From Pseudomonadota bacterium (lineage in GTDB: Bacteria; Pseudomonadota; Alphaproteobacteria; Rhodospirillales; Magnetospirillaceae), in assembly GCA_023426365.1 (NCBI GenBank), contig JAFAAW010000146.1, forward strand, positions 1 to 64,000: 64,000 nucleotides of DNA. The letters are read 5' to 3'. Of this stretch, positions 38,771 through 48,089 are shown piece by piece. The notes under the pieces were generated by a model, which did not search any database, was not told the DNA's origin, and was given only the letters and a program-made list of their open reading frames with translations. Each line of letters begins with the position of its first letter. The first letter of the stretch is position 1. The position numbers were made by a program, and so were the translations under genes.

Positions 38771-40522
38771 TCACGCCGACAGCATATCGAACACATCGCC
38801 CTGGGCGGCCCGGCCGTCAACATGGACGCGGTGCCACAGCGCATAGAACAGCAGCGTCCAGCAGGCAAAGCCGGTGCGCTTGTCACACGATCTATAAAGG
38901 GTTTTGACCGCGTCGGGCAGCGCGATGGCGCCGATGCAGGGCTGGCGCGCCACCAGTTCGCCCAAATCCGGGCGGGCGGCGATCCATTGGGCCACCGGCA
39001 CGGTGAAGCCGCGCTTCCTGTCGAAAGGCCGCGCGGCGGGCAGCGCCTTGTCCAGCCACAGCCGCAACAGCCATTTGCCCGAATGCCGGCGCACCTTCCA
39101 CTTGTCGGGCAGGGCAAAGGCGAAGCGGGCCACCTCGGAATCCAGGAAGGGCACGCGGCCCTCGATCCCGTTATGCATCAGGCAGCGGTCGGCCTTGATC
39201 AGCAGGTCGTTGGGCAGCCAGTCGGCGCAATCGGTGGCCTGGGCCGCCTGCAGGCGCGAGCGGTGGGGCAGGCGGGCGGCGCGTTCGGCGGCGGCGTAGC
39301 GGTCGCGCCAGCCCTCGGGCGGGCGGCGTAGCACGTCCAGGCCGTCGAAGGTGCCGGTGCGCCGCATGGCCTTGGCGAACGGCCAGGGCCGCATGGCGCC
39401 GCGATAGCGGCCATAGCCGCCGAACAACTCGTCGCCGCCCTCGCCGGCCAGGATGACCTTGACCTCGGCCCGCGCCCGCTCGGCCAGCAGATAGGTGGGC
39501 AGGGTGGCGTAATCGGCGGCCGGGTCGTCCATGGCGGCGGCGACGCGCGGCAGCAGCGACCAGAAATGGGCTTCGGTGAATTCCACTTCCACATGCTGTG
39601 CCCCCACCGCCTGGGCCAGGGCGCGCGCATGGTCGCGTTCGTCATGCACGCGCGCGCCGGGAAAGCCGGCGGTGAAGGCCAGCACCGGGCGCGGGTTCAG
39701 CCGCGCCATCATGGCCAGCAGGGCGGAACTGTCGATGCCGCCGGACAGGAACATGCCGTAGGGCACGTCGGCGCGCTGGTGCACGTCCACCGAATCCATC
39801 AGCACCTGGTCGAGCCGGTCCAGCAGCGTGCCGGCGTCGCCCCGCTCGACGCCGTTTTCCGGCAAGGCGGGGATCAGGCGCGATTCCACCACGCGGCCGT
39901 CCTCGACCACCAGCGTCTCGCCCGGGCGCACGCGGCGGATGCCGGCGAAAATGGTGTCGGTGCCGCAGGTGAACTGAAGCTGCAGCAATTCGTGCAGGGC
40001 CTGCGGGTCCACCCGGGCCGCCACCAGGCCGGCGCGGACCAGCGCCGACGGCTCGGACGCGAAGGCCAGCCCCCACGCCCCCTCGGCCACGTAAAGCGGC
40101 TTGATGCCGAACGGATCGCGCGCCAGCACCACGCGGCGCTCGGCAGGGTCGTGGATGGCGATGGCGTACATGCCGCGCAACGACCGGGCAAAGGCGAGGC
40201 CGGTGCGCGCGTACAGATGCAGCGGCGGTTCGCTGTCCGACGCGGTGGCAAAGGTCACGTCGGGCAGCGCCGCCTTCAGCTCGATGTAATTGTAGATCTC
40301 GCCATTGGCGACGATGGCGCGGCCGTCGCCGTCCAGGATGGGCTGGCGGCCGCCTTCCAGGTCGATGATGGCCAGCCGGGTCTGCACCAGGCCCACATTG
40401 TCGCGGATGTAATCGCCGCGGCCGTCGGGGCCGCGATGGCCCAGGCAATCGGCCAGCCGCGCAAGCAACGCCGGGTCGGGGCGCTGGCCGTTGGGCGCGA
40501 CGATGCCGGCGATGCCGCACAT
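38771..40522 (-). CDS. asnB: Asparagine synthetase, glutamine-hydrolysing
   Basis: This 583-residue class II amidotransferase forms asparagine from aspartate, ATP and glutamine. The N-terminal Ntn domain has Cys2 (MCGIAGI) as nucleophile and LAIIDLEGGRQPI and NGEIYN as glutamine pocket. The synthetase domain has the pyrophosphate loop FLSGGIDSSALL near residue 255 and GEGGDELFGGYGRY. Within polysaccharide gene clusters AsnB-type enzymes can amidate sugar acids or peptides instead. Its ATG overlaps the TGA of the glycosyltransferase gene by one base (TGATG), favouring a role linked to glycan synthesis. The C-terminus is of normal length. Confidence 0.92.
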   Translation of the reverse strand: MCGIAGIVAPNGQRPDPALLARLADCLGHRGPDGRGDYIRDNVGLVQTRLAIIDLEGGRQPILDGDGRAIVANGEIYNYIELKAALPDVTFATASDSEPPLHLYARTGLAFARSLRGMYAIAIHDPAERRVVLARDPFGIKPLYVAEGAWGLAFASEPSALVRAGLVAARVDPQALHELLQLQFTCGTDTIFAGIRRVRPGETLVVEDGRVVESRLIPALPENGVERGDAGTLLDRLDQVLMDSVDVHQRADVPYGMFLSGGIDSSALLAMMARLNPRPVLAFTAGFPGARVHDERDHARALAQAVGAQHVEVEFTEAHFWSLLPRVAAAMDDPAADYATLPTYLLAERARAEVKVILAGEGGDELFGGYGRYRGAMRPWPFAKAMRRTGTFDGLDVLRRPPEGWRDRYAAAERAARLPHRSRLQAAQATDCADWLPNDLLIKADRCLMHNGIEGRVPFLDSEVARFAFALPDKWKVRRHSGKWLLRLWLDKALPAARPFDRKRGFTVPVAQWIAARPDLGELVARQPCIGAIALPDAVKTLYRSCDKRTGFACWTLLFYALWHRVHVDGRAAQGDVFDMLSA

Positions 40523-41547
40523 CAGCGTCTGACCTTGTCGAAGAACTCCAGATAGCGGGCGACCACGGCGGCCTCGGTGAACTGCTCCTCATAGGCCTGG
40601 CGGCCCGAGGCGCCCACATGGGCGGCCAGCAGGCGGTCCTCGATCAGGCGGTTGATGGCACCGGCCATGGCATCGGGATCGTCCAGCGGCACCAGCATGC
40701 CGTCGATGCCGTCCTCGATCAGTTGGCTGGGGCCTTCGGCGGCGGCGGCGACCACCGGGATGCCCTGCGCCCACGCCTCGATCACCACGTTGCCCAAGGG
40801 TTCGTGGCGCGACGGACAGACGAACAGGTCGGCGGCGGCGAACAGGCTGGCGACGTCCTCGCGCCAGCCCAGGAAACGGATGCGGGAAATGACGCCGGCC
40901 CGCGCCGCCAGCGTCTCCAGTTCGGCGCGCAACGGCCCTTCGCCGGCCAGCCACACATAGGCCTCGGGCACGGCGACCAGCGCCTTGATCAGCACGTCGA
41001 ACGCCTTGTTGGGATGCAGCCGCCCCAGCGCCAGGATCAGCGGCGCCGTCTCGGGCGTGGAAAAGGTCTTGCGGCTGACAGCCGGCGCCTTGGCGTCGGT
41101 GACGAAGTTGGGGACGTAATGGACCCGCTCCTCGGGCCAGCCCTGGCCCACGATCCAGTCCACGATGTCCTGGGTGTTGCCGATCAGGTGATCGGCGCCG
41201 CGGTAATATTTCAGGTCGTAATAGCCGCCCAGGCGGCCGACCCGCACGAACGGCCCACGCGGGCAAAAGCGGCTGGCGCGGTTCATCCAGGTCAGCACCA
41301 CGTCGGGCCTGAACGCGTCCACCGCCTTGCGAAAGCCCATATGGGTCCGCACGTCCAGCCGGCCGCCGAAGGGCAGTTCCGTCACCGCCAGCCCGGCATC
41401 GCGCAACGCCTGGGCGCGGCGCGGATTGTCGCGGATCAGGATGTGCTGTTCGACCCCGGCGCGGTGAAGCGCGGGTGCGAGGCGCTCGAAGAATGCCTCG
41501 GCGCCGCCGCGATCGGCGCCGGCCATGGCTTGCAGCAGGCGGGTCAT
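40522..41547 (-). CDS. Glycosyltransferase family 4
   Basis: This is a 341-residue GT-B-fold transferase. The N-terminal half opens with a Gly-rich acceptor loop (GADRGGAEAFFERLAPAL); the C-terminal half has LILALGRLHPNKAFDVLIKA and the donor-binding E-x7-E segment PSRHEPLGNVVIEAWAQG. GT4 enzymes use nucleotide-sugars to build lipopolysaccharide or exopolysaccharide with retention of configuration. It has no membrane segment and works at the inner face of the membrane. Its ATG overlaps the preceding transferase stop (ATGA) and its own stop overlaps asnB. Sugar donor and acceptor are unknown. Confidence 0.92.
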   Translation of the reverse strand: MTRLLQAMAGADRGGAEAFFERLAPALHRAGVEQHILIRDNPRRAQALRDAGLAVTELPFGGRLDVRTHMGFRKAVDAFRPDVVLTWMNRASRFCPRGPFVRVGRLGGYYDLKYYRGADHLIGNTQDIVDWIVGQGWPEERVHYVPNFVTDAKAPAVSRKTFSTPETAPLILALGRLHPNKAFDVLIKALVAVPEAYVWLAGEGPLRAELETLAARAGVISRIRFLGWREDVASLFAAADLFVCPSRHEPLGNVVIEAWAQGIPVVAAAAEGPSQLIEDGIDGMLVPLDDPDAMAGAINRLIEDRLLAAHVGASGRQAYEEQFTEAAVVARYLEFFDKVRR

Positions 41548-42569
41548 GTCAGCAGCGCCTCGAATCGTTCGGCGGCCGCGTCCCACGAACGGCCGGCATA
41601 CAGGGATTTCGCCTCGGCCCCCATGCCCGCCGCGACACCCGCATCGGCCAGCAGCATGGTGGCCAGGTTGGCGAAGGCGTCGTCGTCGGGAACCACATAG
41701 GCCGAGCGGCCGTTGGCCACCCGCTCGGGCGCCGCCCCCAGCGGACGCAGCACGGCGGGCAGGCCGGCGGCCTGGGATTCCATCAGGGTAAAGGCGGTGG
41801 TGTCGCCCTCGTGCCCCGGATACAGGTGCACCCGCGCCTCGCGATAGGCCTGGGCCATGGCGTTGTCGCCGCCCGGCCGCTGGACGACGATGCCGTGCTC
41901 GCGCGCGGCCAGCACCCGCTCGGCCAGGGGGCGCAGGGCGTCGTCGATGTCGCCGCCCTCGGCTGCCTTGGCCAGCCCCATGGAATGGATGTGCAGCTCG
42001 GCCTCGGGCGCGGCGGGGCGGATGCGCTCCAGCCACAGGGTCAGCAGCCAGTCCAGGCCGTGGTTGGGATGGGTGGTGACGATGGCGCGCGGCGGCACCG
42101 CGGGCGCGGTGGCGATGTCGGCCAGGAAGTCGGCCTTGACGGCCGGCGGCAGGGCCGCCACCTGCGCCTTGCCAAGGGCCAGGCCCTCGACCTGGGCGGC
42201 CGAGGACACCAGCACCAGCGGCTTCAGGTCCTTGACCGGGCCGGCGGCGGCGGCGCGTTCGATCTGGCGGGCGGTCGCGGTGGTCCACAGCACGCGGCGG
42301 CGCGCCTGACGCACGAATTCCAGCAGCGCGGGCTTGCGGAAGGCCACCAGAACGTCGGTGACCAGCGGCTTGGCGGTGTCCAGCGGCTCCCACTGGCATC
42401 CCTCGATGAACAGGCTCCAGCGGCAGCGGTTATAGACCGTGACCGTGTGGCCGCGCCGGGCCAGCGCGCCGGGCAGGGCGGCGAAGGCCTTTTCGGCCCC
42501 GCCAAGGGCGCGGGCCGAGGCGGTGAAGCCGTCGAACGGGATGGAATCATCGACAAGGGTTATATGCAT
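41544..42569 (-). CDS. Glycosyltransferase, GT4-like
   Basis: This 341-residue protein has the outline of a GT-B glycosyltransferase. MHITLVDDSIPFDGFTASARALGGAEKAFAALP provides the N-terminal Rossmann strand and acceptor loop, and HLYPGHEGDTTAFTLMESQAAG the C-terminal donor loop, where the usual E-x7-E is E-G-D-T-T-A-F-T-L-M-E. It is first in the four-gene unit; AAGGGGGA precedes the ATG. Its length equals that of the next gene, but the sequences differ, so they are not a recent duplication. The pair probably adds two sugars to one surface glycan. Confidence 0.85.
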   Translation of the reverse strand: MHITLVDDSIPFDGFTASARALGGAEKAFAALPGALARRGHTVTVYNRCRWSLFIEGCQWEPLDTAKPLVTDVLVAFRKPALLEFVRQARRRVLWTTATARQIERAAAAGPVKDLKPLVLVSSAAQVEGLALGKAQVAALPPAVKADFLADIATAPAVPPRAIVTTHPNHGLDWLLTLWLERIRPAAPEAELHIHSMGLAKAAEGGDIDDALRPLAERVLAAREHGIVVQRPGGDNAMAQAYREARVHLYPGHEGDTTAFTLMESQAAGLPAVLRPLGAAPERVANGRSAYVVPDDDAFANLATMLLADAGVAAGMGAEAKSLYAGRSWDAAAERFEALLT

Positions 42570-42695
42570 CGTCCCCCTTATAGTGCGAGCGGCACGTCTC
42601 GCCAAGGCTGGAACGGGCGCGGGCGGGGTTGCCAAGCCCTCGCGCTTGCCCCACCTTTGGCATTGTCCGCCGCGCCTTTCGGAGTTCTGGCTGCC

Positions 42696-43559
42696 ATGCA
42701 ATCGTGTTTCACCCGTCTTGACCGTGCCGTTATTTCGGTTTCCGGCGACGACCGGGTCGGCTTCCTTCAGGGTCTGGTCTCCAACGACGTCGCCAAGGCG
42801 GATGCCGGCCATGCCCTCTGGGCGGCGTTCCTGACGCCGCAGGGCAAGTTCCTCTATGACCTGTTCATCGTCGGGCAAGGCGACGCCCTGCTGATCGACG
42901 TGGAGGCGGCGCGGGCCGAGGAGTTCCGCAAGAAGCTGTCGCTTTACAAGCTGCGCGCCAAGGTGGCCATCGCCGCCACCGAATTGTCGGTCTTCGCGGT
43001 GACCAACGCCGCCGCCTTGGGCCTTGCGGCCGCGCCGGGCGCCGCCCGCGCCTTCGGCGACGGCGTGGCCTATACCGATCCGCGTCCGGTCGCGCTGGGG
43101 GCGCGCGTGGTGTTGGCCTCGCCCGAGCCGCTGGTGGCCGCCGGACTGGCCGAAGGCGATCTGGCCGCCTGGGACGATGCGCGCATCCGCGCGGGCATTC
43201 CCGACGGCAGCCGCGACATGCTGGTGGATCGGGCGCTGCTGCTGGAAAACGGCTTCGAGGAACTGGGCGGCGTCGATTTCCAGAAGGGCTGCTACATGGG
43301 CCAGGAATTGACGGCGCGCACCAAGTATCGCGGGCTGGTGAAGAAGCGCCTGCTGCCGGTGACCATCGACGGCCCGGTGCCCGCGCCCGGCACGCCGCTT
43401 CTGGCCGATGGCGCAGAGGCGGGCGAGATGCGCTCGGCCTGCGGGCAGATGGGCCTGGCCCTGGTCCGGCTCGACTATCTCAGGGCGACGCTTGCCGCCG
43501 GCGAGGCGCGGCTGAGCGTGCAGGTGCCGGACTGGGTGCGGCTGCCGGATGCGGAATAG
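42696..43559 (+). CDS. ygfZ: Folate-binding protein YgfZ/IBA57
   Basis: This 287-residue protein is related to the glycine-cleavage T protein and supports maturation of [4Fe-4S] enzymes such as MiaB, using tetrahydrofolate. The hallmark K-G-C-Y-M-G-Q-E occurs near residue 200; the N-terminal segments SGDDRVGFLQGLVSND and FLTPQGKFLYDLF also match. GGAG precedes ATG 42696 at a slightly long distance. It is divergent from the glycosyltransferase operon, and links with bolA and grxD elsewhere in the window as iron-sulfur functions. Confidence 0.93.
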   Translation: MQSCFTRLDRAVISVSGDDRVGFLQGLVSNDVAKADAGHALWAAFLTPQGKFLYDLFIVGQGDALLIDVEAARAEEFRKKLSLYKLRAKVAIAATELSVFAVTNAAALGLAAAPGAARAFGDGVAYTDPRPVALGARVVLASPEPLVAAGLAEGDLAAWDDARIRAGIPDGSRDMLVDRALLLENGFEELGGVDFQKGCYMGQELTARTKYRGLVKKRLLPVTIDGPVPAPGTPLLADGAEAGEMRSACGQMGLALVRLDYLRATLAAGEARLSVQVPDWVRLPDAE

Positions 43560-43571
43560 GCGCCTCGCGCG

Positions 43572-43596
43572 GGGCGGGGCGCCCGCCCTTATTCCT
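43572..43596 (+). terminator. Probable terminator after ygfZ
   Basis: A 7-bp all-GC stem (GGGCGGG / CCCGCCC) with a 3-base loop is followed by TTATTCCTT, overlapping the end of the convergent GGDEF gene. Confidence 0.45.
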
Positions 43597-44887
43597 TGAA
43601 TTCCTCGATCGGGTGGCTGTGGCCGGCGAAGAAGCAAAAGCCGTTGCGGCCCGCATGCTTGACCCGGTACATGGCGATGTCGGCGGCCTTGCACACCTCT
43701 TCCATGGTGTTGCCGTCATCGGGGAACACGGCGACGCCGATCGAGGCGCCGATCTGGCAAGGGTGGCCGTGATAATCCACCGGCCGCGACAGCGTTTCCA
43801 CGATCTTGCGGGCCACCAGCGCCGCTTCGTTGGGGCGCTGGATTTCCTCGACCACCACCACGAATTCGTCGCCGCCGACGCGCGCCACCGTGTCCGACGA
43901 GCGCACGCAGGCCGCCAGGCGTTCCGACACCTCGCGCAGCACGTGGTCGCCGGCCTCGTGGCCCAGGGTGTCGTTGATGGGCTTGAACTTGTCCAGGTCC
44001 ACGTACAGCACCGCCATGCGCCCGCCATGGCGCTTGGCGCGGGCCAGCGCATGGTTCATGCGGTCGTTCAGCAGGTTGCGGTTGGGCAGGCCGGTCAGGT
44101 TGTCGTGATGGGCCAGCCGGCGGATGCGGTCCTCGTTCTCCTTGCGCTCGGAAATGTCGCGCAGGATGGCGGTGAACAAGCGGTGGCGGCCGTGGCGCAG
44201 TTCGGAAACCGAGATTTCCATGGGAAAAGTGGTGCCGTCGTTGCGCCGTCCGACCCCTTCCACCAGACGCCCCATCAGGGTGGGGAACAGGCCCGACATA
44301 TAGGCGTCGAAAAAACGCTGGTGATGGTCGCGCATGTCGTCGGGCATCAGGTCGCTCAGGTCCATGCCGGCCATCTGCCCGCGCTTGTAGCCAAACATGC
44401 GCTCGGCCGCCGGGTTGGCCGATTCCAGGCGGCCCGAATCGTTGACCGTGACGATGCCCTCCGCCACCGAGGCCAGGATGCCCTGGAGCCGTTCCTCGCG
44501 CTCGCGCAGGGCCTCGGCCGACTTGACGAATTTCGAGATGTCGCGCCCTTCGATGAAGAAGACGTCGTCGGTGGGGACGCGGCGCACGCGCAATTCCGCC
44601 TCGAACACGCTGCCGTCGGCGCGCGACAGCTTGAGCGGCAGGAATTCCTCCTCGGCCAGCAATTCCCAGCCGGCTTCCATCAGGAAGCGGTAATCCTCGA
44701 CCACCCATTCCTCGAACGGGCTGCCGATGGCGTCGTCGGCGGAGGCAAGGCCCAGCATGCGCACGCCGGCATTGTTCAGGAAGATCACCTGATTGTTGCG
44801 CAGCAGGCACACCAAGGAGGACGCGAGTTCAAGCAGCTCGCGGTCGAGAACGACGGTCGCGGTACGTGTCGCCACGGATGCCGTCAC
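43589..44887 (-). CDS. PAS-PAS-GGDEF diguanylate cyclase
   Basis: This 432-residue soluble cyclase makes cyclic-di-GMP. Two PAS domains (about residues 15-120 and 130-250) precede a GGDEF domain (~265-425). The active site GGDEF is intact (338-342), with the product-inhibition site RSSD (329-332) five residues before it, so it should be active and feedback-controlled. The start is GTG 44887 with GAGAAGAG in front. It has no partner phosphodiesterase; the other cyclic-di-GMP protein here is at 22.7 kb. It stands alone, convergent with ygfZ. Confidence 0.92.
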   Translation of the reverse strand: MTASVATRTATVVLDRELLELASSLVCLLRNNQVIFLNNAGVRMLGLASADDAIGSPFEEWVVEDYRFLMEAGWELLAEEEFLPLKLSRADGSVFEAELRVRRVPTDDVFFIEGRDISKFVKSAEALREREERLQGILASVAEGIVTVNDSGRLESANPAAERMFGYKRGQMAGMDLSDLMPDDMRDHHQRFFDAYMSGLFPTLMGRLVEGVGRRNDGTTFPMEISVSELRHGRHRLFTAILRDISERKENEDRIRRLAHHDNLTGLPNRNLLNDRMNHALARAKRHGGRMAVLYVDLDKFKPINDTLGHEAGDHVLREVSERLAACVRSSDTVARVGGDEFVVVVEEIQRPNEAALVARKIVETLSRPVDYHGHPCQIGASIGVAVFPDDGNTMEEVCKAADIAMYRVKHAGRNGFCFFAGHSHPIEEFKE

Positions 44888-44971
44888 CTCTTCTCACCCC
44901 CGTTACCCATTTGGTTAATGGTCGGGCCAAAGGGGGCCAAAGTCAACTGCCCACAGCATGGGAGAGCGGCG

Positions 44972-45895
44972 TCACCCGGCCGATAGCCGTTCGCGCAACT
45001 GGGCCAGCCGGGTGAAGGGGGATGCCCCCGCCGGCAGCGACAGGTCGCCGGCCCGGCGCACCCCCTCGCGGCCCCAGCGCTCGCGCACCGCTTCCTCCAG
45101 CCAGGCCTGGGACTGGCCGTGGCGGGCGGCGGCCAGGCGGCCGCCCTGGGCCAGGAAGGCGGCGTGGCTGTCGATGGCCTCGACCAGTCCGTCGATGCCG
45201 TCGCGGCGCATGGACGACACCATCAGCACCGGCACCGTCCAGCCGTCGCCGTCGTCGCCGGTTCCGCCCAGCGACAGCGCGCCCAGCACGTCGGCGCGGG
45301 CGCGGCGGGCCTCTTTCTCCATGTCGGCCTTGGTCACCACCACCACATGGGGGATTTCGGCAATGCCGGCCTTCATGAATTGCAGGGAGTCGCCCGATCC
45401 CGGCTGCACGCAGAACAGCACGGTGTCGGCCACGCCGACCACGTCGGTCTCGCTTTGGCCGACGCCGACAGTCTCGATCAGCACCACGTCGTAAAGGGCG
45501 CGCATCAGCACCATGGACGACACCGTCAGCGCCGCCAGCCCGCCCAGGCGGTCGCGCGCGGCCATGGAGCGCACGAAGATGCCCTGGTCCTCGGGGTCGG
45601 TGGACAGGCGGGTGCGGTCGCCCAGGAGCGCGCCGCCCGACCGGCGCGACGACGGATCGACGGCGATGCAGCCGACCGTGCGGCCCCGGCCGCGCCAATT
45701 GGCGATCAGCGCGTTCATCAGGGTGGATTTGCCCACCCCCGGCGGGCCGGTCATGCCCACCACCTGGGCGACCGGCGCGGCGTGGGCGGCGTCCAGCAGC
45801 GCCACCGTCTCGGGCGCGTCGGGGGCCCGTTCCAGCAGGGCCAGCGCCTTGGCGAGGGCGGCCTTGCCGCCGGTGCGGATGTCGTCGAGCGTCAT
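44972..45895 (-). CDS. meaB: MeaB/ArgK-type G3E GTPase
   Basis: This is a 307-residue P-loop GTPase that protects and reloads adenosylcobalamin-dependent methylmalonyl-CoA mutase. The Walker A loop is GPPGVGKST (about residues 49-57); CIAVDPSSRRSGGALLGDRTR, IETVGVGQSE and VVVTKADM are the remaining nucleotide motifs. The mutase genes are not adjacent. The ATG at 45895 has a weak ribosome site. It is divergent from dsbB with a 67-base gap. Related IcmF/ArgK chaperones serve other cobalamin mutases, so the precise client is open. Confidence 0.93.
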   Translation of the reverse strand: MTLDDIRTGGKAALAKALALLERAPDAPETVALLDAAHAAPVAQVVGMTGPPGVGKSTLMNALIANWRGRGRTVGCIAVDPSSRRSGGALLGDRTRLSTDPEDQGIFVRSMAARDRLGGLAALTVSSMVLMRALYDVVLIETVGVGQSETDVVGVADTVLFCVQPGSGDSLQFMKAGIAEIPHVVVVTKADMEKEARRARADVLGALSLGGTGDDGDGWTVPVLMVSSMRRDGIDGLVEAIDSHAAFLAQGGRLAAARHGQSQAWLEEAVRERWGREGVRRAGDLSLPAGASPFTRLAQLRERLSAG

Positions 45896-45962
45896 GATGG
45901 GCGATCATCCCCGTCCGGGCCGATGTGGTCAAGCGGCCATGGCTTTGCTATGGTCCGCCCCC

Positions 45963-46472
45963 ATGAGAACCATTCCATCGCGGCTGGTGCCGCTTCTGGT
46001 GCTGATGGTGTGCGCGGGCGCGCTGGCCGTCGCGCTGATCGCCCAATACGGCTTCGGGCTGAAGCCGTGCGAGCTGTGCATCGCCCAGCGCGTGCCGTTC
46101 GTGGTGGCCGGCATATTGGCGGCGCTGGCGCTGCTGGGCCGGGCGGCGGCGCTGCGCCGCGCGCTGATGGTGCTGGCGGCGCTGGCCTTTCTGGTCAATG
46201 CCGGCATCGCCGTCTACCACGTCGGCGTCGAGCAGAAATGGTGGGCGGCCAGTTGCGCCTCAGCCCAGGGCGGGCCGGTGGCGGTGACCGATCTGGCCGC
46301 CATGATGGCCAAGCCGGTCGAGGCCCGTTGCGACGAACCCGCCTGGGCCTGGCACGGCATCACCATGGCGGCCATGAATATCGTGTTTTCCGGCGGTCTG
46401 GCCGTGGTCACCCTGGTGCTGGTCCGCCGCATGGAGAAAGTCGCGGGCACCCGCGTGGAGACATCAGCATGA
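45963..46472 (+). CDS. dsbB: Disulfide bond formation protein DsbB
   Basis: This 169-residue inner-membrane protein passes electrons from DsbA to quinone. Four helices are visible; the first periplasmic CxxC is KPCELC (about residues 35-40) and the second Cys pair is in WAASCASAQ and EARCDEPAW. It is co-translated with coq7 (ATGA overlap), which makes its quinone acceptor. DsbA is not in the window. Confidence 0.93.
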   Translation: MRTIPSRLVPLLVLMVCAGALAVALIAQYGFGLKPCELCIAQRVPFVVAGILAALALLGRAAALRRALMVLAALAFLVNAGIAVYHVGVEQKWWAASCASAQGGPVAVTDLAAMMAKPVEARCDEPAWAWHGITMAAMNIVFSGGLAVVTLVLVRRMEKVAGTRVETSA

Positions 46473-46999
46473 CCGTTCCCACCGAAACCAAGGAACAGCA
46501 GATCGCCCGCTTCCTGCGGGTCAATCAGGCCGGCGAGCTGGGCGCGGTGCGCATCTACCAGGGCCAGCGCGCGGTGCTGGGCAAGGGCCGGCACGGCCCG
46601 TTGCTCGACCATATGACCAAGCAGGAACAGCATCACCTGGACACCTTCAACCGGCTGATCGCCGAGCGGCAGGTGCGCCCCACCGCGCTCAGCCCGCTGT
46701 GGAACGTGGCCGGTTTCGTGCTGGGGGCGGGCACCGCCCTGCTGGGCGAGCGCGCGGCCATGGCCTGCACGGTGGCGGTCGAGGAAGCCATCGACGAGCA
46801 TTACGCCGATCAGGCCGCGAGCTTGGGCGAGGACGAAGGCGCGCTCAAGGCCACCATCGAGCAGTTCCGCGCCGAGGAACTGGAGCATCGCGACATCGGC
46901 CTGGCCAACGAAGCGGAACTGGCGCCCGCCTATCCGCTGCTGTCGGGCGCCATCAAGACCGGCTGCAGGATCGCCATCTGGCTGAGCGAGCGGGTCTAG
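46469..46999 (+). CDS. coq7: Demethoxyubiquinone hydroxylase COQ7
   Basis: This is a 176-residue di-iron carboxylate monooxygenase that catalyses the penultimate hydroxylation of ubiquinone. The ligand set is visible in FLRVNQAGELGAVRIY (Glu), KQEQHHLDTF (E-x-x-H), VEEAIDEHY (Glu) and the late RAEELEHRDIG (E-x-x-H). A short hydrophobic surface patch anchors it to the membrane. Its presence shows the organism makes ubiquinone by the oxygen-dependent COQ7 route and not the flavoprotein UbiF. Its ATG overlaps the dsbB stop. Confidence 0.95.
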   Translation: MTVPTETKEQQIARFLRVNQAGELGAVRIYQGQRAVLGKGRHGPLLDHMTKQEQHHLDTFNRLIAERQVRPTALSPLWNVAGFVLGAGTALLGERAAMACTVAVEEAIDEHYADQAASLGEDEGALKATIEQFRAEELEHRDIGLANEAELAPAYPLLSGAIKTGCRIAIWLSERV

Positions 47000-47057
47000 A
47001 GAGGTTTCCGCACGGGCGACGGCATCCTCGGACGGCCCCCTTGGCGGGCCGCTTTCC

Positions 47058-48089
47058 CTAGCCGCAGATCGCCTTCAGCGCCGCCCATTGTTCGGGGGCC
47101 AGCGCGGGCGCGCCGCCTGCGCCGCCCGCGCGTTCCACCGCCTGGGCGCGGGCCTGGCTGTCGGGGTGGGTGCTGAGCCACGCCGGAATCATCGCCGGCC
47201 TGTCGTCAAGGCGGCGGAAAAAGGCCGCCAATCCCCCGCTGCCCATCCCGGCCTGGGTCAACAGGGCGACGGCGCCGGCATCGGCCGCCGCCTCGTCCTC
47301 GCGCGAATAGGCGCCGGCCAGGGCCATGGCGGCCCCGGTGGCGACCAGGCCCGAGGTGTCGCCGGTGATCAGGGTGACCACGGCGCCCACGCCAATGGCG
47401 CGGATCATGGCGGCGGTGGGGTGGCGCAGGTGCAGATGGGTGAATTCGTGGGCCAGCACCCCGGCCAGCTCGTCCGGTCCCCCCGCCTGGGCGAGCAGGC
47501 CCGAGAACACCATGACCGTGCCCCCGGGCAGGGCGATGGCGTTCTGGTCGGCCTGTCGGACCACGACCACCCGGCGCGGCCGCAATTCGGGGGCGATGGC
47601 GGTGCTCAGGCGGGCCGACAGCAGATGAAGCGCCGCCTCGCCCGCCGGCTGGCGGCAGGTTCCCCAGCGCTGTTCCAGCCCGTGCGCCAGGCTGTCGCCC
47701 CAACGCTGTTCCCATGCCGGGGGCACCATGGCGCCGATCCAGCGCGCCCCGGCGGGGATGCCCTGCCACAACCCCACCGCCATTGCCGCGACCACGCCCA
47801 GGATTGTGGCGGCCTTGCCCCAGGCGAACCGGCGGCGGGCCGGCAGCAGCGGGCGGATGAACTCCGCCTGTTCCAGGCTCAGGCGGGCGTCGGGATCGCT
47901 GGCGCAGCGCAGCCGGACGCCCTTGTTCCCGGGCAGGTCGCCATCGGCGTGCAGGTCGGCCAGCCGCCAGAACGCCACCAGCAATCCGTCCTCGCCGCGG
48001 ATGTCCAGCCCGGCCGGCGACGGCGTCACCCGCACCGCCCGGCTGGCGGCCGAACGTCCGTCGTTGTAGCGGCCGGGCAGCACGGCCAT
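47058..48089 (-). CDS. M48-family metalloprotease
   Basis: This 343-residue membrane-linked zinc protease has H-E-F-T-H in GVLAHEFTHLHLRH near residue 215 and the third ligand in SREDEAAADAGAV near 265. An N-terminal soluble beta domain (~1-95) and one membrane helix (about 100-125) precede it. M48 enzymes clear misfolded envelope proteins. The start ATG overlaps the stop of the DUF898 gene (TGATG), suggesting joint function in the membrane; this gene pair is common in proteobacteria. Confidence 0.9.
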   Translation of the reverse strand: MAVLPGRYNDGRSAASRAVRVTPSPAGLDIRGEDGLLVAFWRLADLHADGDLPGNKGVRLRCASDPDARLSLEQAEFIRPLLPARRRFAWGKAATILGVVAAMAVGLWQGIPAGARWIGAMVPPAWEQRWGDSLAHGLEQRWGTCRQPAGEAALHLLSARLSTAIAPELRPRRVVVVRQADQNAIALPGGTVMVFSGLLAQAGGPDELAGVLAHEFTHLHLRHPTAAMIRAIGVGAVVTLITGDTSGLVATGAAMALAGAYSREDEAAADAGAVALLTQAGMGSGGLAAFFRRLDDRPAMIPAWLSTHPDSQARAQAVERAGGAGGAPALAPEQWAALKAICG

